From: JAEUIX01 sp964611125
Lineage (GTDB): Bacteria; Planctomycetota; Phycisphaerae; Phycisphaerales; UBA1924
Direction of reading: 5' to 3'
DNA length: 64,000 nucleotides
NCBI GenBank assembly: GCA_964611125.1
Contig: CAZSZO010000002.1
Coordinates: 1-64,000, forward strand
The notes beneath the pieces were generated by a model that did not search any database, was not told the DNA's origin, and was given only the letters and a program-made list of their open reading frames with translations. The stretch's first letter is position 1. Every line of letters begins with the position of its first letter. The translations under genes were made by a program, and so were the position numbers. Shown here one piece after another: positions 8,263 to 16,215 of the stretch.

Positions 8263-9535
8263 TCGGCGTGGTCGGGCCGGGCGCCAGCGCCTCGGCGTGC
8301 TCGATCCAGCCCCCGCCCAGCACCACATTGGGTTCGTCCGCCGAGTAGAGCACGATCGCCTGACCGGGCGTCACGGCGCTCTGCGGGTGATCGAATCGCA
8401 CCTCGAACCGGCCGCGCCGCCCGCTGGGCGAGGGCGGCCCATCCGGCGACGCGGGAGCGATGGTTCGCACGCTCGCGCGGGTGGCCTGGCTGTTGTAGCG
8501 GTGCTTGGCCAAGCAGGGCGTCCAGTCCGTCAGGGCGCCCTCATCAACCAGCCAGTTCGCCTCGCCGGCGGTGCACGCAGCCGCGAGCAGCAGCTCCGGT
8601 CGGCCGACGGTGACGGTGTTCGCCCCGGCGTCCTTACCCACCACATAGATCGGATAGCCCAGGGCCACCCCGACGCCCCGCCGCTGCCCGAGCGTGAAGC
8701 GGTGCTGCCCCTGGTGCTCACCCACGGCGTTGCCCGCGGTGTCCAGGATCGCGCCGGGCCTCGCCAGCTCCGGCCGTCGCCGCTCCACCAGCCCGGCGTA
8801 GTCGTTGTCAGGGACGAAGCAGATCTCCTGCGAATCGGGCTTGTCGAAGACCGGCAGGCCCAGCTCCCGGGCCAGCGCCCGCACATCGGGCTTGCTCATC
8901 CCCCCGATCGGCAGCAGCATCCGCCCCAGGCGCCCGCGCGGCACGCCGAAGAGCACATACGACTGATCCTTCTCGTGATCGAGCCCGCGCAGCAGGCGGG
9001 GCGATCCCGAACTCGCCGCGGCCACCCGGGCGTAGTGCCCGCTGGCGACGAACTCCGCGTCGATCTGGGCGGCGTACTCGCGCAGCTTGCCGAACTTGAG
9101 CCAGTCGTTGCAGCGGACGCACGGGTTGGGGGTGCGGCCCGCCGCGTATTCATCGACGAAATAGTCGATGATCCGCCCGAAGTCCTTCTTGAAGTTCACG
9201 ACATAGAACGGAATCCCGAGCTGGGCGGCCACCAGGCGGGCGTCGGCGGCATCGTTGATCGAGCAGCACCCCTGGTGGCCGATCTTGAGCGGGCGCGAGG
9301 CGCCGGCGCGCGCGCACGCCTCGCCCTCAGCCGGCTGAAGCTGATCCAGGGCCTCGCCCGGTGAACCCAGCCGCATGAACACCCCGACGACATCGAAGCC
9401 CTGCCGCAGCAGCAAGGCCGCGGCGACCGATGAATCAACCCCGCCCGACATGGCGCACAGCACCTTCGGCCGGCGGGGGGCGCCCGGCCGGCCAGCGCCG
9501 CCCGGGTCGTTCGGAGTTGGGCCATCGCCGCTCAT
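8243..9535 (-). CDS. mnmA: tRNA-specific 2-thiouridylase MnmA
   Basis: MnmA installs the 2-thio group on the wobble uridine of Lys, Glu and Gln tRNAs. The 430-residue protein has the PP-loop ATP motif S30-G-G-V-D-S-S36, the first catalytic cysteine at C142 in NPCVRCNDWLKFG, the GHYAR motif, and the second cysteine at C239 in DSQEICF. The central LGQRRGVGVALG segment and a C-terminal beta-barrel follow. It carries a 20-residue Gly/Pro-rich N-terminal extension and extra residues between about 60 and 88. The gene is the last of a minus-strand run after the zinc-ribbon proteins, and it ends inside the TPR-YggX gene. Confidence 0.97.
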   Translation of the reverse strand: MSGDGPTPNDPGGAGRPGAPRRPKVLCAMSGGVDSSVAAALLLRQGFDVVGVFMRLGSPGEALDQLQPAEGEACARAGASRPLKIGHQGCCSINDAADARLVAAQLGIPFYVVNFKKDFGRIIDYFVDEYAAGRTPNPCVRCNDWLKFGKLREYAAQIDAEFVASGHYARVAAASSGSPRLLRGLDHEKDQSYVLFGVPRGRLGRMLLPIGGMSKPDVRALARELGLPVFDKPDSQEICFVPDNDYAGLVERRRPELARPGAILDTAGNAVGEHQGQHRFTLGQRRGVGVALGYPIYVVGKDAGANTVTVGRPELLLAAACTAGEANWLVDEGALTDWTPCLAKHRYNSQATRASVRTIAPASPDGPPSPSGRRGRFEVRFDHPQSAVTPGQAIVLYSADEPNVVLGGGWIEHAEALAPGPTTPITPSRP

Positions 9536-9607
9536 GTGGACGATCGTAGGGTTGGCCCGCGCGGGCCTCCCCGCCGGGGGCTTTGCGCCGTCAGCGCGAG
9601 GGCCGCG

Positions 9608-10582
9608 TCAGCGCGAAGCCCGGGCCCCGCCGGTCCGCTGCAGGCGCTCGGCCCGCTCGCGGAACCGGGCCTCCCGCTCCTCGGCCGAGGCGGAGTTGTT
9701 CACCGCCCAGCGGCAGGTCGAGGCGAGCGACCAGCTCGCGGAGTTCAGCAGCCACACCGCGGGGGACACCAGCACGCAGTACAGCGTCACCGCGATCGCG
9801 AAGAACGCCAGCGACAGCCCCATGGCCCACTCGATCATCGGGATGAACGCCAGCGTCGCCGCCACCACCGGCAGGCCGAACGTCAGCCCATGAAAGCGGT
9901 TGGTGGCGTAATCGTCGGCCGAGATGTGCCCGAGGTCATAGAGCATCAGGCACGCCGGCGGGGCCGTCAGCGATGCGATGGTCGCCGCGACCCACGCCCC
10001 CACCGCCAGCGCGAAGCCCACCGGGTCGGCGTGCCCACCGGTGAGCGACGAGGCGAGCGTGAGCCCCGCCGCGACGGGCCAGAAGGCCTGGCCCAGCCGC
10101 AGCATCCAGCCGAACCACGCTGGCCGGGCCGCGAGCATGTCTGCGGGGGTGGGCGTGGGCAGCTTCACGTCTCGCCCGGACGCCCGAGCCGCGATGAGCA
10201 TCAGCCCGGCCCACCAGGCCAGCGCGCCAGGCACAACCGCCGCCATCAGCACGGTGCTGACCATCGTGCGAGGCGCCGGCAGCATGCCCGTCACGCGCAC
10301 CGCCGAGATCCCCCACACCAGCAGCCAGCCGCCCGAGAGCAGCGTGACCCCCCAGGCCGCCAGCGTCATCCCGCGGGCCAGCCGGGCCAGCTCCGGGCGC
10401 GGGTACTCCGCGAACTTCGGCCCCTTCACCGCGCCGGAGGCGAAGGGGATCAGCCGCCCGCACTCCGGGCACTTCCCACCCGCGTGCAGCCCTTGCAGGT
10501 TGTAGCCGCAGGCGCAGGCCCGGGCCCGGTCGATGGTCTTGCCCAGCGTCTTCTCAGCCAGCCATTTGGGATCGATGCTCAT
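9608..10582 (-). CDS. Zinc-ribbon membrane protein, paralogue B
   Basis: This 324-residue protein of unknown function begins with a short cytoplasmic head and a zinc-ribbon-like motif. Cysteines C23, C25, C38 and C41 lie in ACACGYNLQGL and KCPECGRL. Several hydrophobic segments consistent with membrane helices follow, then a basic tail. The first cysteine pair is CxC rather than CxxC as in the upstream paralogue. It overlaps that paralogue (10579-11523) by 4 bp (ATGA), so the two are translationally coupled and may form a complex. A CGYNL ribbon before membrane helices recurs in planctomycete proteins; the role is unknown. Confidence 0.8.
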   Translation of the reverse strand: MSIDPKWLAEKTLGKTIDRARACACGYNLQGLHAGGKCPECGRLIPFASGAVKGPKFAEYPRPELARLARGMTLAAWGVTLLSGGWLLVWGISAVRVTGMLPAPRTMVSTVLMAAVVPGALAWWAGLMLIAARASGRDVKLPTPTPADMLAARPAWFGWMLRLGQAFWPVAAGLTLASSLTGGHADPVGFALAVGAWVAATIASLTAPPACLMLYDLGHISADDYATNRFHGLTFGLPVVAATLAFIPMIEWAMGLSLAFFAIAVTLYCVLVSPAVWLLNSASWSLASTCRWAVNNSASAEEREARFRERAERLQRTGGARASR

Positions 10583-11523
10583 CGCCCCGCCCCTCCACCG
10601 GGCGTTGCCCGCCGGATCCGCGCTTCCTCTCGCCGGGCCCGACGGGCGCTCCGCTCTTCATCCGCCTCCGCGTGCCGGGCCGCCCACGCCAGTGTTGACC
10701 CCAGGGCCCCCAGCCCGAGGGCCAGCATCACGATCAACACCCCGCCGCCCAGCACCACGCCAACGACGAAGCCCCCGCGAATCCAGAACGCCAGGGGGCC
10801 AAACCAAACGCCCAGCGAGTGCAAGATCAGCAGCGGCGGCAGCAGCCACAGGCACACCCGGAGCCGCGCCGCCTGGTCGTCGTCGCGCCCGCCCTCGGCC
10901 AGCATCGTCGCCAGGCAGCAGACGGGGATCAGCCCCGCCGCGCTCAGCGCCCGCAGGACCGGGATGCTCCATTCAACCACCGTCCCGGCCAGGCGGACAT
11001 CGAGCGAAAGCCAGAGCCCCATGGCCGCCGCGAGGGCCGGGAAGACCGCGCCCGCTCGGCTCAGCAGCCGCAGGTTCGCCCACCAGGGTGGCGGCTGCAG
11101 CGCCACATCGCGATCCTCGAGCCTGGGCATGATCGTCAGGATGATCACCCCGGCGATCCACACGAGCCCCACCGCCAGCGTCACGCCGTGCGCCAGCACC
11201 TTGGCCCAGGAGTATGGCTCGGCGTCGGCCCAGGCGAAGCACAGCGGCAGCAGCAGCGCCGGCCCGGCCATCAGCCGCGCCCCGATGGCCATCAACCGCA
11301 GCCCGGCGGGCGGGATCTCGATCGCATCGCATGAGGCCACCTGGAGGCTTACTCCGTGCCGCTTGGTCGCGCCGCACTCCGGGCACGCCGCGTCGCGCGC
11401 CAGCCCGATCAGGTTGTACCCGCAGCCCGGACACGCCAGGTCGTGGTCGATCGGCGGCCCGCCCCCGGCCGCCCGGCGGGACCTCTCAACAGCGCTCGCC
11501 AGCATGCTCGGGTCGATGGGCAC
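10579..11523 (-). CDS. Zinc-ribbon membrane protein, paralogue A
   Basis: This 314-residue protein has the same architecture as its downstream neighbour. An N-terminal four-cysteine ribbon (C31, C34, C47, C50 in CPGCGYNLIGL and ACPECGATK) is followed by multiple hydrophobic segments and an Arg/Glu-rich C-terminus ending in RRARREEARIRR-like sequence. It lies 58 bp downstream of purQ on the same strand and overlaps paralogue B by 4 bp. The start ATG at 11523 gives MPIDPSML, closely matching MSIDPKWL of paralogue B, which supports both starts. Function is unknown; tandem duplication of one ancestral gene is the likely origin. Confidence 0.8.
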   Translation of the reverse strand: MPIDPSMLASAVERSRRAAGGGPPIDHDLACPGCGYNLIGLARDAACPECGATKRHGVSLQVASCDAIEIPPAGLRLMAIGARLMAGPALLLPLCFAWADAEPYSWAKVLAHGVTLAVGLVWIAGVIILTIMPRLEDRDVALQPPPWWANLRLLSRAGAVFPALAAAMGLWLSLDVRLAGTVVEWSIPVLRALSAAGLIPVCCLATMLAEGGRDDDQAARLRVCLWLLPPLLILHSLGVWFGPLAFWIRGGFVVGVVLGGGVLIVMLALGLGALGSTLAWAARHAEADEERSARRARREEARIRRATPGGGAGR

Positions 11524-11581
11524 GTGGTGGGGTCAGTGTGGAGGGTCAGGAGGGGTTTGAACCGTGGGTTGAACCGGGAAA

Positions 11582-12403
11582 CTACACCTTCGCCGTCTCC
11601 GCCGCGAGCACCGCGTTGCGGAACATCGTCAGCCCCGGCGTGGGCAGCGACCGCAGCGCCGGATCCAGGCGGGTCCAGTACGGGTGGCGGGTCCACTCCA
11701 GGTAGCGTTCGGGGTGGGGCATCAGCCCGAAGATCCGCCCGCTGGGGTCGCAGATCCCCGCGATATCGCCCTGGCTGCCGTTGGGGTTGTCGCCTGAGGC
11801 GTACCGCAGGGCCACCTGGCCGGACCGCCGCAGGCGGCTGATCACCTCCGGCGGGGCGACAAACCGCCCCTCGCCGTGGGCGATGGGCAGCTTCATCACG
11901 TCGGCGCGCAGCGACGGCGGATACGCCTCACCGAGGCCGCGCGTCCACACGCAGGGCGACTCCGCCGCGCTCGGGGCCTCGATGCCGAACCAGCCGTCAA
12001 CGAAGCGGCCCCCGGCGTTGAAGGTGAGCGCCGTCTCCTGCGCCGGCGGCTGATCCTCCGGCCATACGCCCCCGTCCGGGCCGGGCAGCAGCCCCGCCTG
12101 CACGAACACCTGGAACCCGTTGCACACGCCGAACATCAGGCTGCCGCGCCGCGCGGCGTCGCGCAGGGCCGGGTACAGCCGCCGCCGCATCCGGGCCGCG
12201 AAGATCCGCCCCGACGCGATGTCATCACCGTATGAAAAGCCGCCCGCCACCGCCACGATGTCGTACGCCTCCAGCCGCGCGGGGTCGTCGATCAGGCGGT
12301 CAAGGTGCAGAAGGGTCGTCGCCGCACCGGCCAGCTGAAACGCGCGAACCAGTTCGCCATCGCAGTTGGTCCCGGCGGCACGAAGAATGAGCGCGGCAGG
12401 CAT
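11582..12403 (-). CDS. purQ: Phosphoribosylformylglycinamidine synthase, glutaminase subunit PurQ
   Basis: PurQ releases ammonia from glutamine for the fourth step of purine synthesis and works with PurL and PurS. The 273-residue protein has the class I glutaminase triad: nucleophile C94 in FGVCNGFQ, with H230 and E232 in MPHPER. The N-terminal LRAAGTNCDGE and the AGGFSYGDDI oxyanion strand are typical. It is slightly longer than common PurQ (about 225-260 residues) because of an insertion around residues 107-160. No purL or purS is visible in this window. It is the first gene of the minus-strand run that continues into the zinc-ribbon genes. Confidence 0.95.
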   Translation of the reverse strand: MPAALILRAAGTNCDGELVRAFQLAGAATTLLHLDRLIDDPARLEAYDIVAVAGGFSYGDDIASGRIFAARMRRRLYPALRDAARRGSLMFGVCNGFQVFVQAGLLPGPDGGVWPEDQPPAQETALTFNAGGRFVDGWFGIEAPSAAESPCVWTRGLGEAYPPSLRADVMKLPIAHGEGRFVAPPEVISRLRRSGQVALRYASGDNPNGSQGDIAGICDPSGRIFGLMPHPERYLEWTRHPYWTRLDPALRSLPTPGLTMFRNAVLAAETAKV

Positions 12404-12442
12404 GCCCGAGTCTAGGGTCCTGTGGCGCTCCTAGCCTGCGCC

Positions 12443-13216
12443 ATGGAGCTCACGGCCTTCGAGACGGTCCCCGACAGCGGCTTCATCCTCGAACCCGCCC
12501 CGCTGGAGCGGGTCTGGATGGACCAGTCGCACAGTCGCTTCGCCTACCGCTGCCTGCCGCTGGTCATGGCCAACCAGGCCGGTTGGGTGGTCCGCTGCCC
12601 CGTCGGCCTCGGAGCCCGGTGGATCCCCACCGACCAGCCTGATAAGTCGGTGGAGGTTGTCTTTGATGCCGAGCCGACCGGCTCACCGACCGGCCCCCCG
12701 GCGGCCGCCCGCTGGTCGCGCTGGGTCAGCAGCCACTTTGGCTCGGGGATTCTGACGTTCTCGTTGCCCTGGCTGTTCCGCACGCCGCGCCCGATGTGCC
12801 TGCGCGTCTCGGGGCCGCCGAACTGGTGGAAGGAGGGCGCCTTCGCCCTTGAGGGCCTGGTGGAGACGTTCTGGAGCCCATACACGTTCACGATGAACTG
12901 GAAGCTCCTCAAGCCGCGCCAGTGGGTGCGATTCGAGAAGGGCGACCCGATCTGCTTCCTGCAGCCGCTCGACCCCGCCGCGGCCGAGGAGCTGACGCCG
13001 CGCTTCCGCCCGCTGGCCGACAACCCGCAGCTGAAGGCCGAGCTGGAAGCCTGGATGCAGGCCCGCACGCAGCTCATCCACGACCCCAACCGCGGCCAGC
13101 AGTGGCAGAAGAACTACTACCAGGGCCAGACCATGTCCGGCCGTGAGGATCCGCAGCACCGCAGCCGCCTGCAGGTGAAGCCCTTCGAGACGGCGACCGG
13201 CCCCGCAGACGCGTAG
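12443..13216 (+). CDS. DUF6065-like protein
   Basis: This 257-residue soluble protein resembles the uncharacterised DUF6065 family. Visible features are an N-terminal MELTAFE strand and the YRCLPLVMANQAGWVV segment. A Trp-rich central part follows (FWSPYTFTMNWKLL), then FEKGDPICFLQPLD and a charged C-terminus (RGQQWQKNYYQG). There is no signal peptide or membrane segment. The ATG at 12443 is preferred over an in-frame GTG at 12422. The gene diverges from purQ across 39 bp and converges on the dockerin-tailed gene. Members of this family have been noted near biosynthetic or glycosylation genes, but nothing here identifies a substrate. Confidence 0.75.
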   Translation: MELTAFETVPDSGFILEPAPLERVWMDQSHSRFAYRCLPLVMANQAGWVVRCPVGLGARWIPTDQPDKSVEVVFDAEPTGSPTGPPAAARWSRWVSSHFGSGILTFSLPWLFRTPRPMCLRVSGPPNWWKEGAFALEGLVETFWSPYTFTMNWKLLKPRQWVRFEKGDPICFLQPLDPAAAEELTPRFRPLADNPQLKAELEAWMQARTQLIHDPNRGQQWQKNYYQGQTMSGREDPQHRSRLQVKPFETATGPADA

Positions 13217-13272
13217 GGCCACCTGGGCCACCTGTGCCAGCAGTGCCGCGGACCCTGCCGAGCGGTCGGTCG

Positions 13273-13291
13273 AACGCGCAGGCGCGTTTCG
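13273..13291. terminator. Weak bidirectional terminator candidate
   Basis: AACGCG (13273-13278) and CGCGTT (13283-13288) form a 6-bp stem with a CAGG loop and a short T run. It lies between two convergent genes (ends at 13216 and 13297). The stem is short, so this is only a candidate. Confidence 0.3.
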
Positions 13292-13296
13292 GCCTT

Positions 13297-15075
13297 TCAG
13301 CACCCGCCAAAGAACGCGGCGATGAAATCCGACAGGTCGTCCGGGTCAACCGACCCGTCGAGGTTGAAGTCGCACGCCCGGTCGCTCGGCACGCTGAAGA
13401 ACCCCGCGATGAAGTCCGCAAGGTCGTCCGGATCCAGCGTCCCCGACGCGTTGAAGTCCGCGTCGCACACCCGCGCGTTCACAAGCACCACCCCTGTCGC
13501 GCGTCCAAACAACACATTGGCGCTGAACCACCCGCGCCGGTCGATCGGCCCCGGCCCGCCGTTGATCGCTGTAATCGCCCGCACGCTCCCATCGGGGAAC
13601 GTCACGGTGTCGCCCGGCCGCAGGATCGGCCGGCGGGCCCCGTCGCGCTGCACGTGCCACAGCCAGTTCACCGGCCCGTTGTTGCTCACCATCCCCCCGA
13701 AGACAATCTCGCCCCGCTCATCGATCACCGGCGAAAGGAAATCCCCGAAGCGGAAGCGGATCGTGCCCACCCCCGTCGCTTCGCCCCCCAGCACCACCGG
13801 GCGCAGCGCTCCCCCGCCAACCGTCGTCCAGATCCCCGCCGTCGAGAGATTGAAGTTCGACGGCGAACGGGCGAGCCCCGCGAACACCGCCTCACCCGCA
13901 TCGTTCATCCGCGGCTCGGTCTGGAACGCGAACCGCTCGAATACCTGCGGCGCCGGCGCCCCTGGCAGCGGCTGGCCGACCAGCACCAGGGTGTTGAACT
14001 GCCCAGTCCGACCAACGATGTGCCCCGTGACCGAGGCCCCGTTCTCACGACGCGCTGTGACCTTCGCCAGCAGCACCCCGCTGTCGCGCCAGTCACGCAC
14101 CTCCGGGTACTCAATCACCGAATCCGCCGGGTACGGGCTCGGCGGCCTTTGCCCCGAGGAGATCGTCAGCGTCAGAGCTCCGGGCGTTCCTGTCCACAGC
14201 CCAAAGCCCGCCTCCACAAAGATGTCATCGCGTGAGTACCCCGCGGTGAACGCGCATTCGCCCGCGGTGTTCAACCGACCATCCACTGTTGCGCTGGCCG
14301 AGAACAGGAAACGCTCAACCCCGGTCAGCCCGGGGGCCAGCATGCCCGTCCGCGCCAGCGGTGCGATCCGCCCGGGCTGGCCCGTCCACAGCCCCTGATC
14401 AGCCAGGCTGCCGCTGGCGTTTCCGCGGTCCAGCTGCGCGCCGAAAAGCACATCCCCCGCATCATTGATCCGCGGCGCGCTCAGGAACGCCCGGAAGAAG
14501 CCGTTCGAAACGCCCGGCGCCGCGCGGCGCAGTCGCGCCACGCTCACGAAGTTGCGATTCCGGTCGAACGCCCACAGCCGGGCGTCATTGAGCTCCTGCG
14601 GCGAGTCATCCACAAACACCGCCTGCCCGTTGCGGTTGGTCTGCACATCGTGCAGCAGCCCGAAGACCGTCCCCGGCTCCTGCCCCGCCACTGGATCAAA
14701 CCGCCGCGCGATCGACTCCAGCCCGTTCGACCCCAGCAGCGCCACCAGCGAAAACTGGTAGTTCACCCCCGAGAGCACCTGCCCCTGCGTCTGCACAACC
14801 GCTCCCACTCCGCTCGGCACGCTGCTCACCGAGATCTGGTTGCTCACCTGGCCCTCCACAGGCCCCAGGTCGGGCCCGTCAGGGTCCGCCAGCAGCAGCG
14901 GCACAACCCGCGCCTGCCCCAGCGCCGGCGCAGGGGCCACCGCCCCGGCGGCCGCCACAGCCAACGACAAGGCCGCCAAGGCCTCGCGCAGCGGCGATGC
15001 GGCCGGCTCGCGCTTGGGCTGCATGCCGGCGCCTTCGGGTCGATCCGCCGCGGCGAGATGGGTCGGGTGCATCAT
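13297..15075 (-). CDS. Exported tandem-repeat protein with C-terminal dockerin-like domain ending in Gly-Cys
   Basis: This 592-residue exported protein has an N-terminal signal region with an Ala-rich hydrophobic segment ending near LGQA. The body holds several repeats with an NDAGxxxF-like core (INDAGDVLFGA, LNTAGECAFTA, MNDAGEAVFAG, IDERGEIVFGG), each followed by a GLW or GIW strand, suggesting a beta-propeller-like fold. The end carries two EF-hand/dockerin-like repeats (CDADFNASGTLDPDDLADFIAGFF-type and CDFNLDGSVDPDDL) and finishes with FFGGC. Such Gly-Cys-ending dockerin-like tails are used in planctomycetes as putative surface-anchoring signals. A GAGGGA ribosome site precedes ATG 15075; the adjacent ATG 15072 is equally possible. 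Confidence 0.88.
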   Translation of the reverse strand: MMHPTHLAAADRPEGAGMQPKREPAASPLREALAALSLAVAAAGAVAPAPALGQARVVPLLLADPDGPDLGPVEGQVSNQISVSSVPSGVGAVVQTQGQVLSGVNYQFSLVALLGSNGLESIARRFDPVAGQEPGTVFGLLHDVQTNRNGQAVFVDDSPQELNDARLWAFDRNRNFVSVARLRRAAPGVSNGFFRAFLSAPRINDAGDVLFGAQLDRGNASGSLADQGLWTGQPGRIAPLARTGMLAPGLTGVERFLFSASATVDGRLNTAGECAFTAGYSRDDIFVEAGFGLWTGTPGALTLTISSGQRPPSPYPADSVIEYPEVRDWRDSGVLLAKVTARRENGASVTGHIVGRTGQFNTLVLVGQPLPGAPAPQVFERFAFQTEPRMNDAGEAVFAGLARSPSNFNLSTAGIWTTVGGGALRPVVLGGEATGVGTIRFRFGDFLSPVIDERGEIVFGGMVSNNGPVNWLWHVQRDGARRPILRPGDTVTFPDGSVRAITAINGGPGPIDRRGWFSANVLFGRATGVVLVNARVCDADFNASGTLDPDDLADFIAGFFSVPSDRACDFNLDGSVDPDDLSDFIAAFFGGC

Positions 15076-15288
15076 GGTCGATCCCTCGGAAATGGGTGGT
15101 TGACAGCCGCGCCGCTGCACCGGTTCACCGGCGAAACGTCGCGGGTCTCCCATCGGATGTCTCTCTGCACCAGCATGACCCCGACGCAACGCACCCTCAT
15201 GTCGCCGCGGCGTGCGCAGGAACTGCTCGGTGCTTATCCCCCACGCCCCGCCACGCACCCCCCCGCCCCAAGCGGCGTCGGCGTCGCG

Positions 15289-15822
15289 CTACTTGGCCAG
15301 AAAGCCCATCGCCAGCAGCGTCAGCCCCGCCGCGCCGATCACGAGCGAAACCAGCCAGAACGCGTTGCGTTTCACGAGCAGCGACACGGCGCACAGCGCG
15401 ATGGCCACCTGGAACGCCGCGCCCGCCCGGGCCATGGTGTCGTGCCGGCGGCGGTGGTCCTTGGCCGAGGCTTGCTTCGCCTTGGCCTCGGCCATGATGC
15501 CCTCTTGCTCGGTCTTGTAGCGCGCGGCCCGGTCGCGGTCGGGCTGGGCGGGCTCCTTGCCCAGCACGGGGAGCAATTCGAGCTTGCTCTCGACGATGGC
15601 CAGCTTCACACCCTTGGCCTGGTAGAAGTTCCACTGGTCGGAGGTCTCGATCTGATCGATCATCGCCTGACTGGCGTGGCTGTTGGAAAAGAGCGTCGCG
15701 ATCGAGGCCAGCGCCGCGAGCACCGCCGTGGTCATCGCGACCCAGTTTGACCAGCGCGGGGCGGATTGGCCGGGTGTGGCGGCCGGGGGGAGAGTGGACG
15801 AAGTGGTGGGCGATGCGTTCAT
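15289..15822 (-). CDS. DUF4337-like membrane protein
   Basis: This is a 177-residue protein with one hydrophobic helix near the N-terminus (WVAMTTAVLAALASIATLF) and two at the C-terminus (about residues 130-176). Between them is a charged region with the DQWNFYQAKGVKL motif that characterises the uncharacterised DUF4337 family. A basic helix follows (RRRHDTMARAGAAFQ). The gene lies 9 bp downstream of the small membrane gene at 15832-16110, so the two are probably co-transcribed. No function is established for the family. Confidence 0.82.
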   Translation of the reverse strand: MNASPTTSSTLPPAATPGQSAPRWSNWVAMTTAVLAALASIATLFSNSHASQAMIDQIETSDQWNFYQAKGVKLAIVESKLELLPVLGKEPAQPDRDRAARYKTEQEGIMAEAKAKQASAKDHRRRHDTMARAGAAFQVAIALCAVSLLVKRNAFWLVSLVIGAAGLTLLAMGFLAK

Positions 15823-15831
15823 GCGGGATCC

Positions 15832-16110
15832 TCAAGGGGGGTCTGAGCCTACTCGCTGCACGCCGGCCGGCTCAACCGGCCCGCCGTCCGGCGCCGTAAC
15901 CCCTGCAGCGCCAGGCACCACAATCACCTCGCGAGCATCCGGCTTCTCGCCTCGCAGCGCCGGCAGGCCGCCGAACCGCGTCCGCCAGTACAGGTAGTGC
16001 CCCACCCGCCAGATCAGGCAGGCGGCCAGCACCGCCGCGATGATGAACCACTCGGCGTCAAGCACGCTCAACCGTATCGCCCGCGCCGGCTCCGTCCAGA
16101 CCACGTTCAA
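15832..16110 (-). CDS. Small single-span membrane protein, hypothetical
   Basis: This is a 92-residue reading with strong high-GC codon bias. One membrane segment (EWFIIAAVLAACLIW, about residues 20-36) is followed by RVGHYLYWRTRFGG and a Pro/Gly-rich tail. No ATG is available; the frame starts at TTG 16110, with GTG 16104 as an alternative. It is 9 bp upstream of the DUF4337-like gene, which supports it as a real operon member. I do not recognise a family. Confidence 0.6.
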   Translation of the reverse strand: MNVVWTEPARAIRLSVLDAEWFIIAAVLAACLIWRVGHYLYWRTRFGGLPALRGEKPDAREVIVVPGAAGVTAPDGGPVEPAGVQRVGSDPP

Positions 16111-16215
16111 CCCCTATTCTGAGAGCGACTGCCTGAGAGCCGCTGCAATCGGATTGCCTTCGGGCCGTTATGCCTGCAACCCCGAGGCGAAGAATCGGGG
16201 TCAGGAGTTGGTTGA

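Noticed and set aside
9536..11560. 674-codon plus-strand frame opposite the zinc-ribbon genes
   Set aside because: Arg/Pro/Ala-rich shadow of two minus-strand genes with clear CGYNL motifs and coupled starts.
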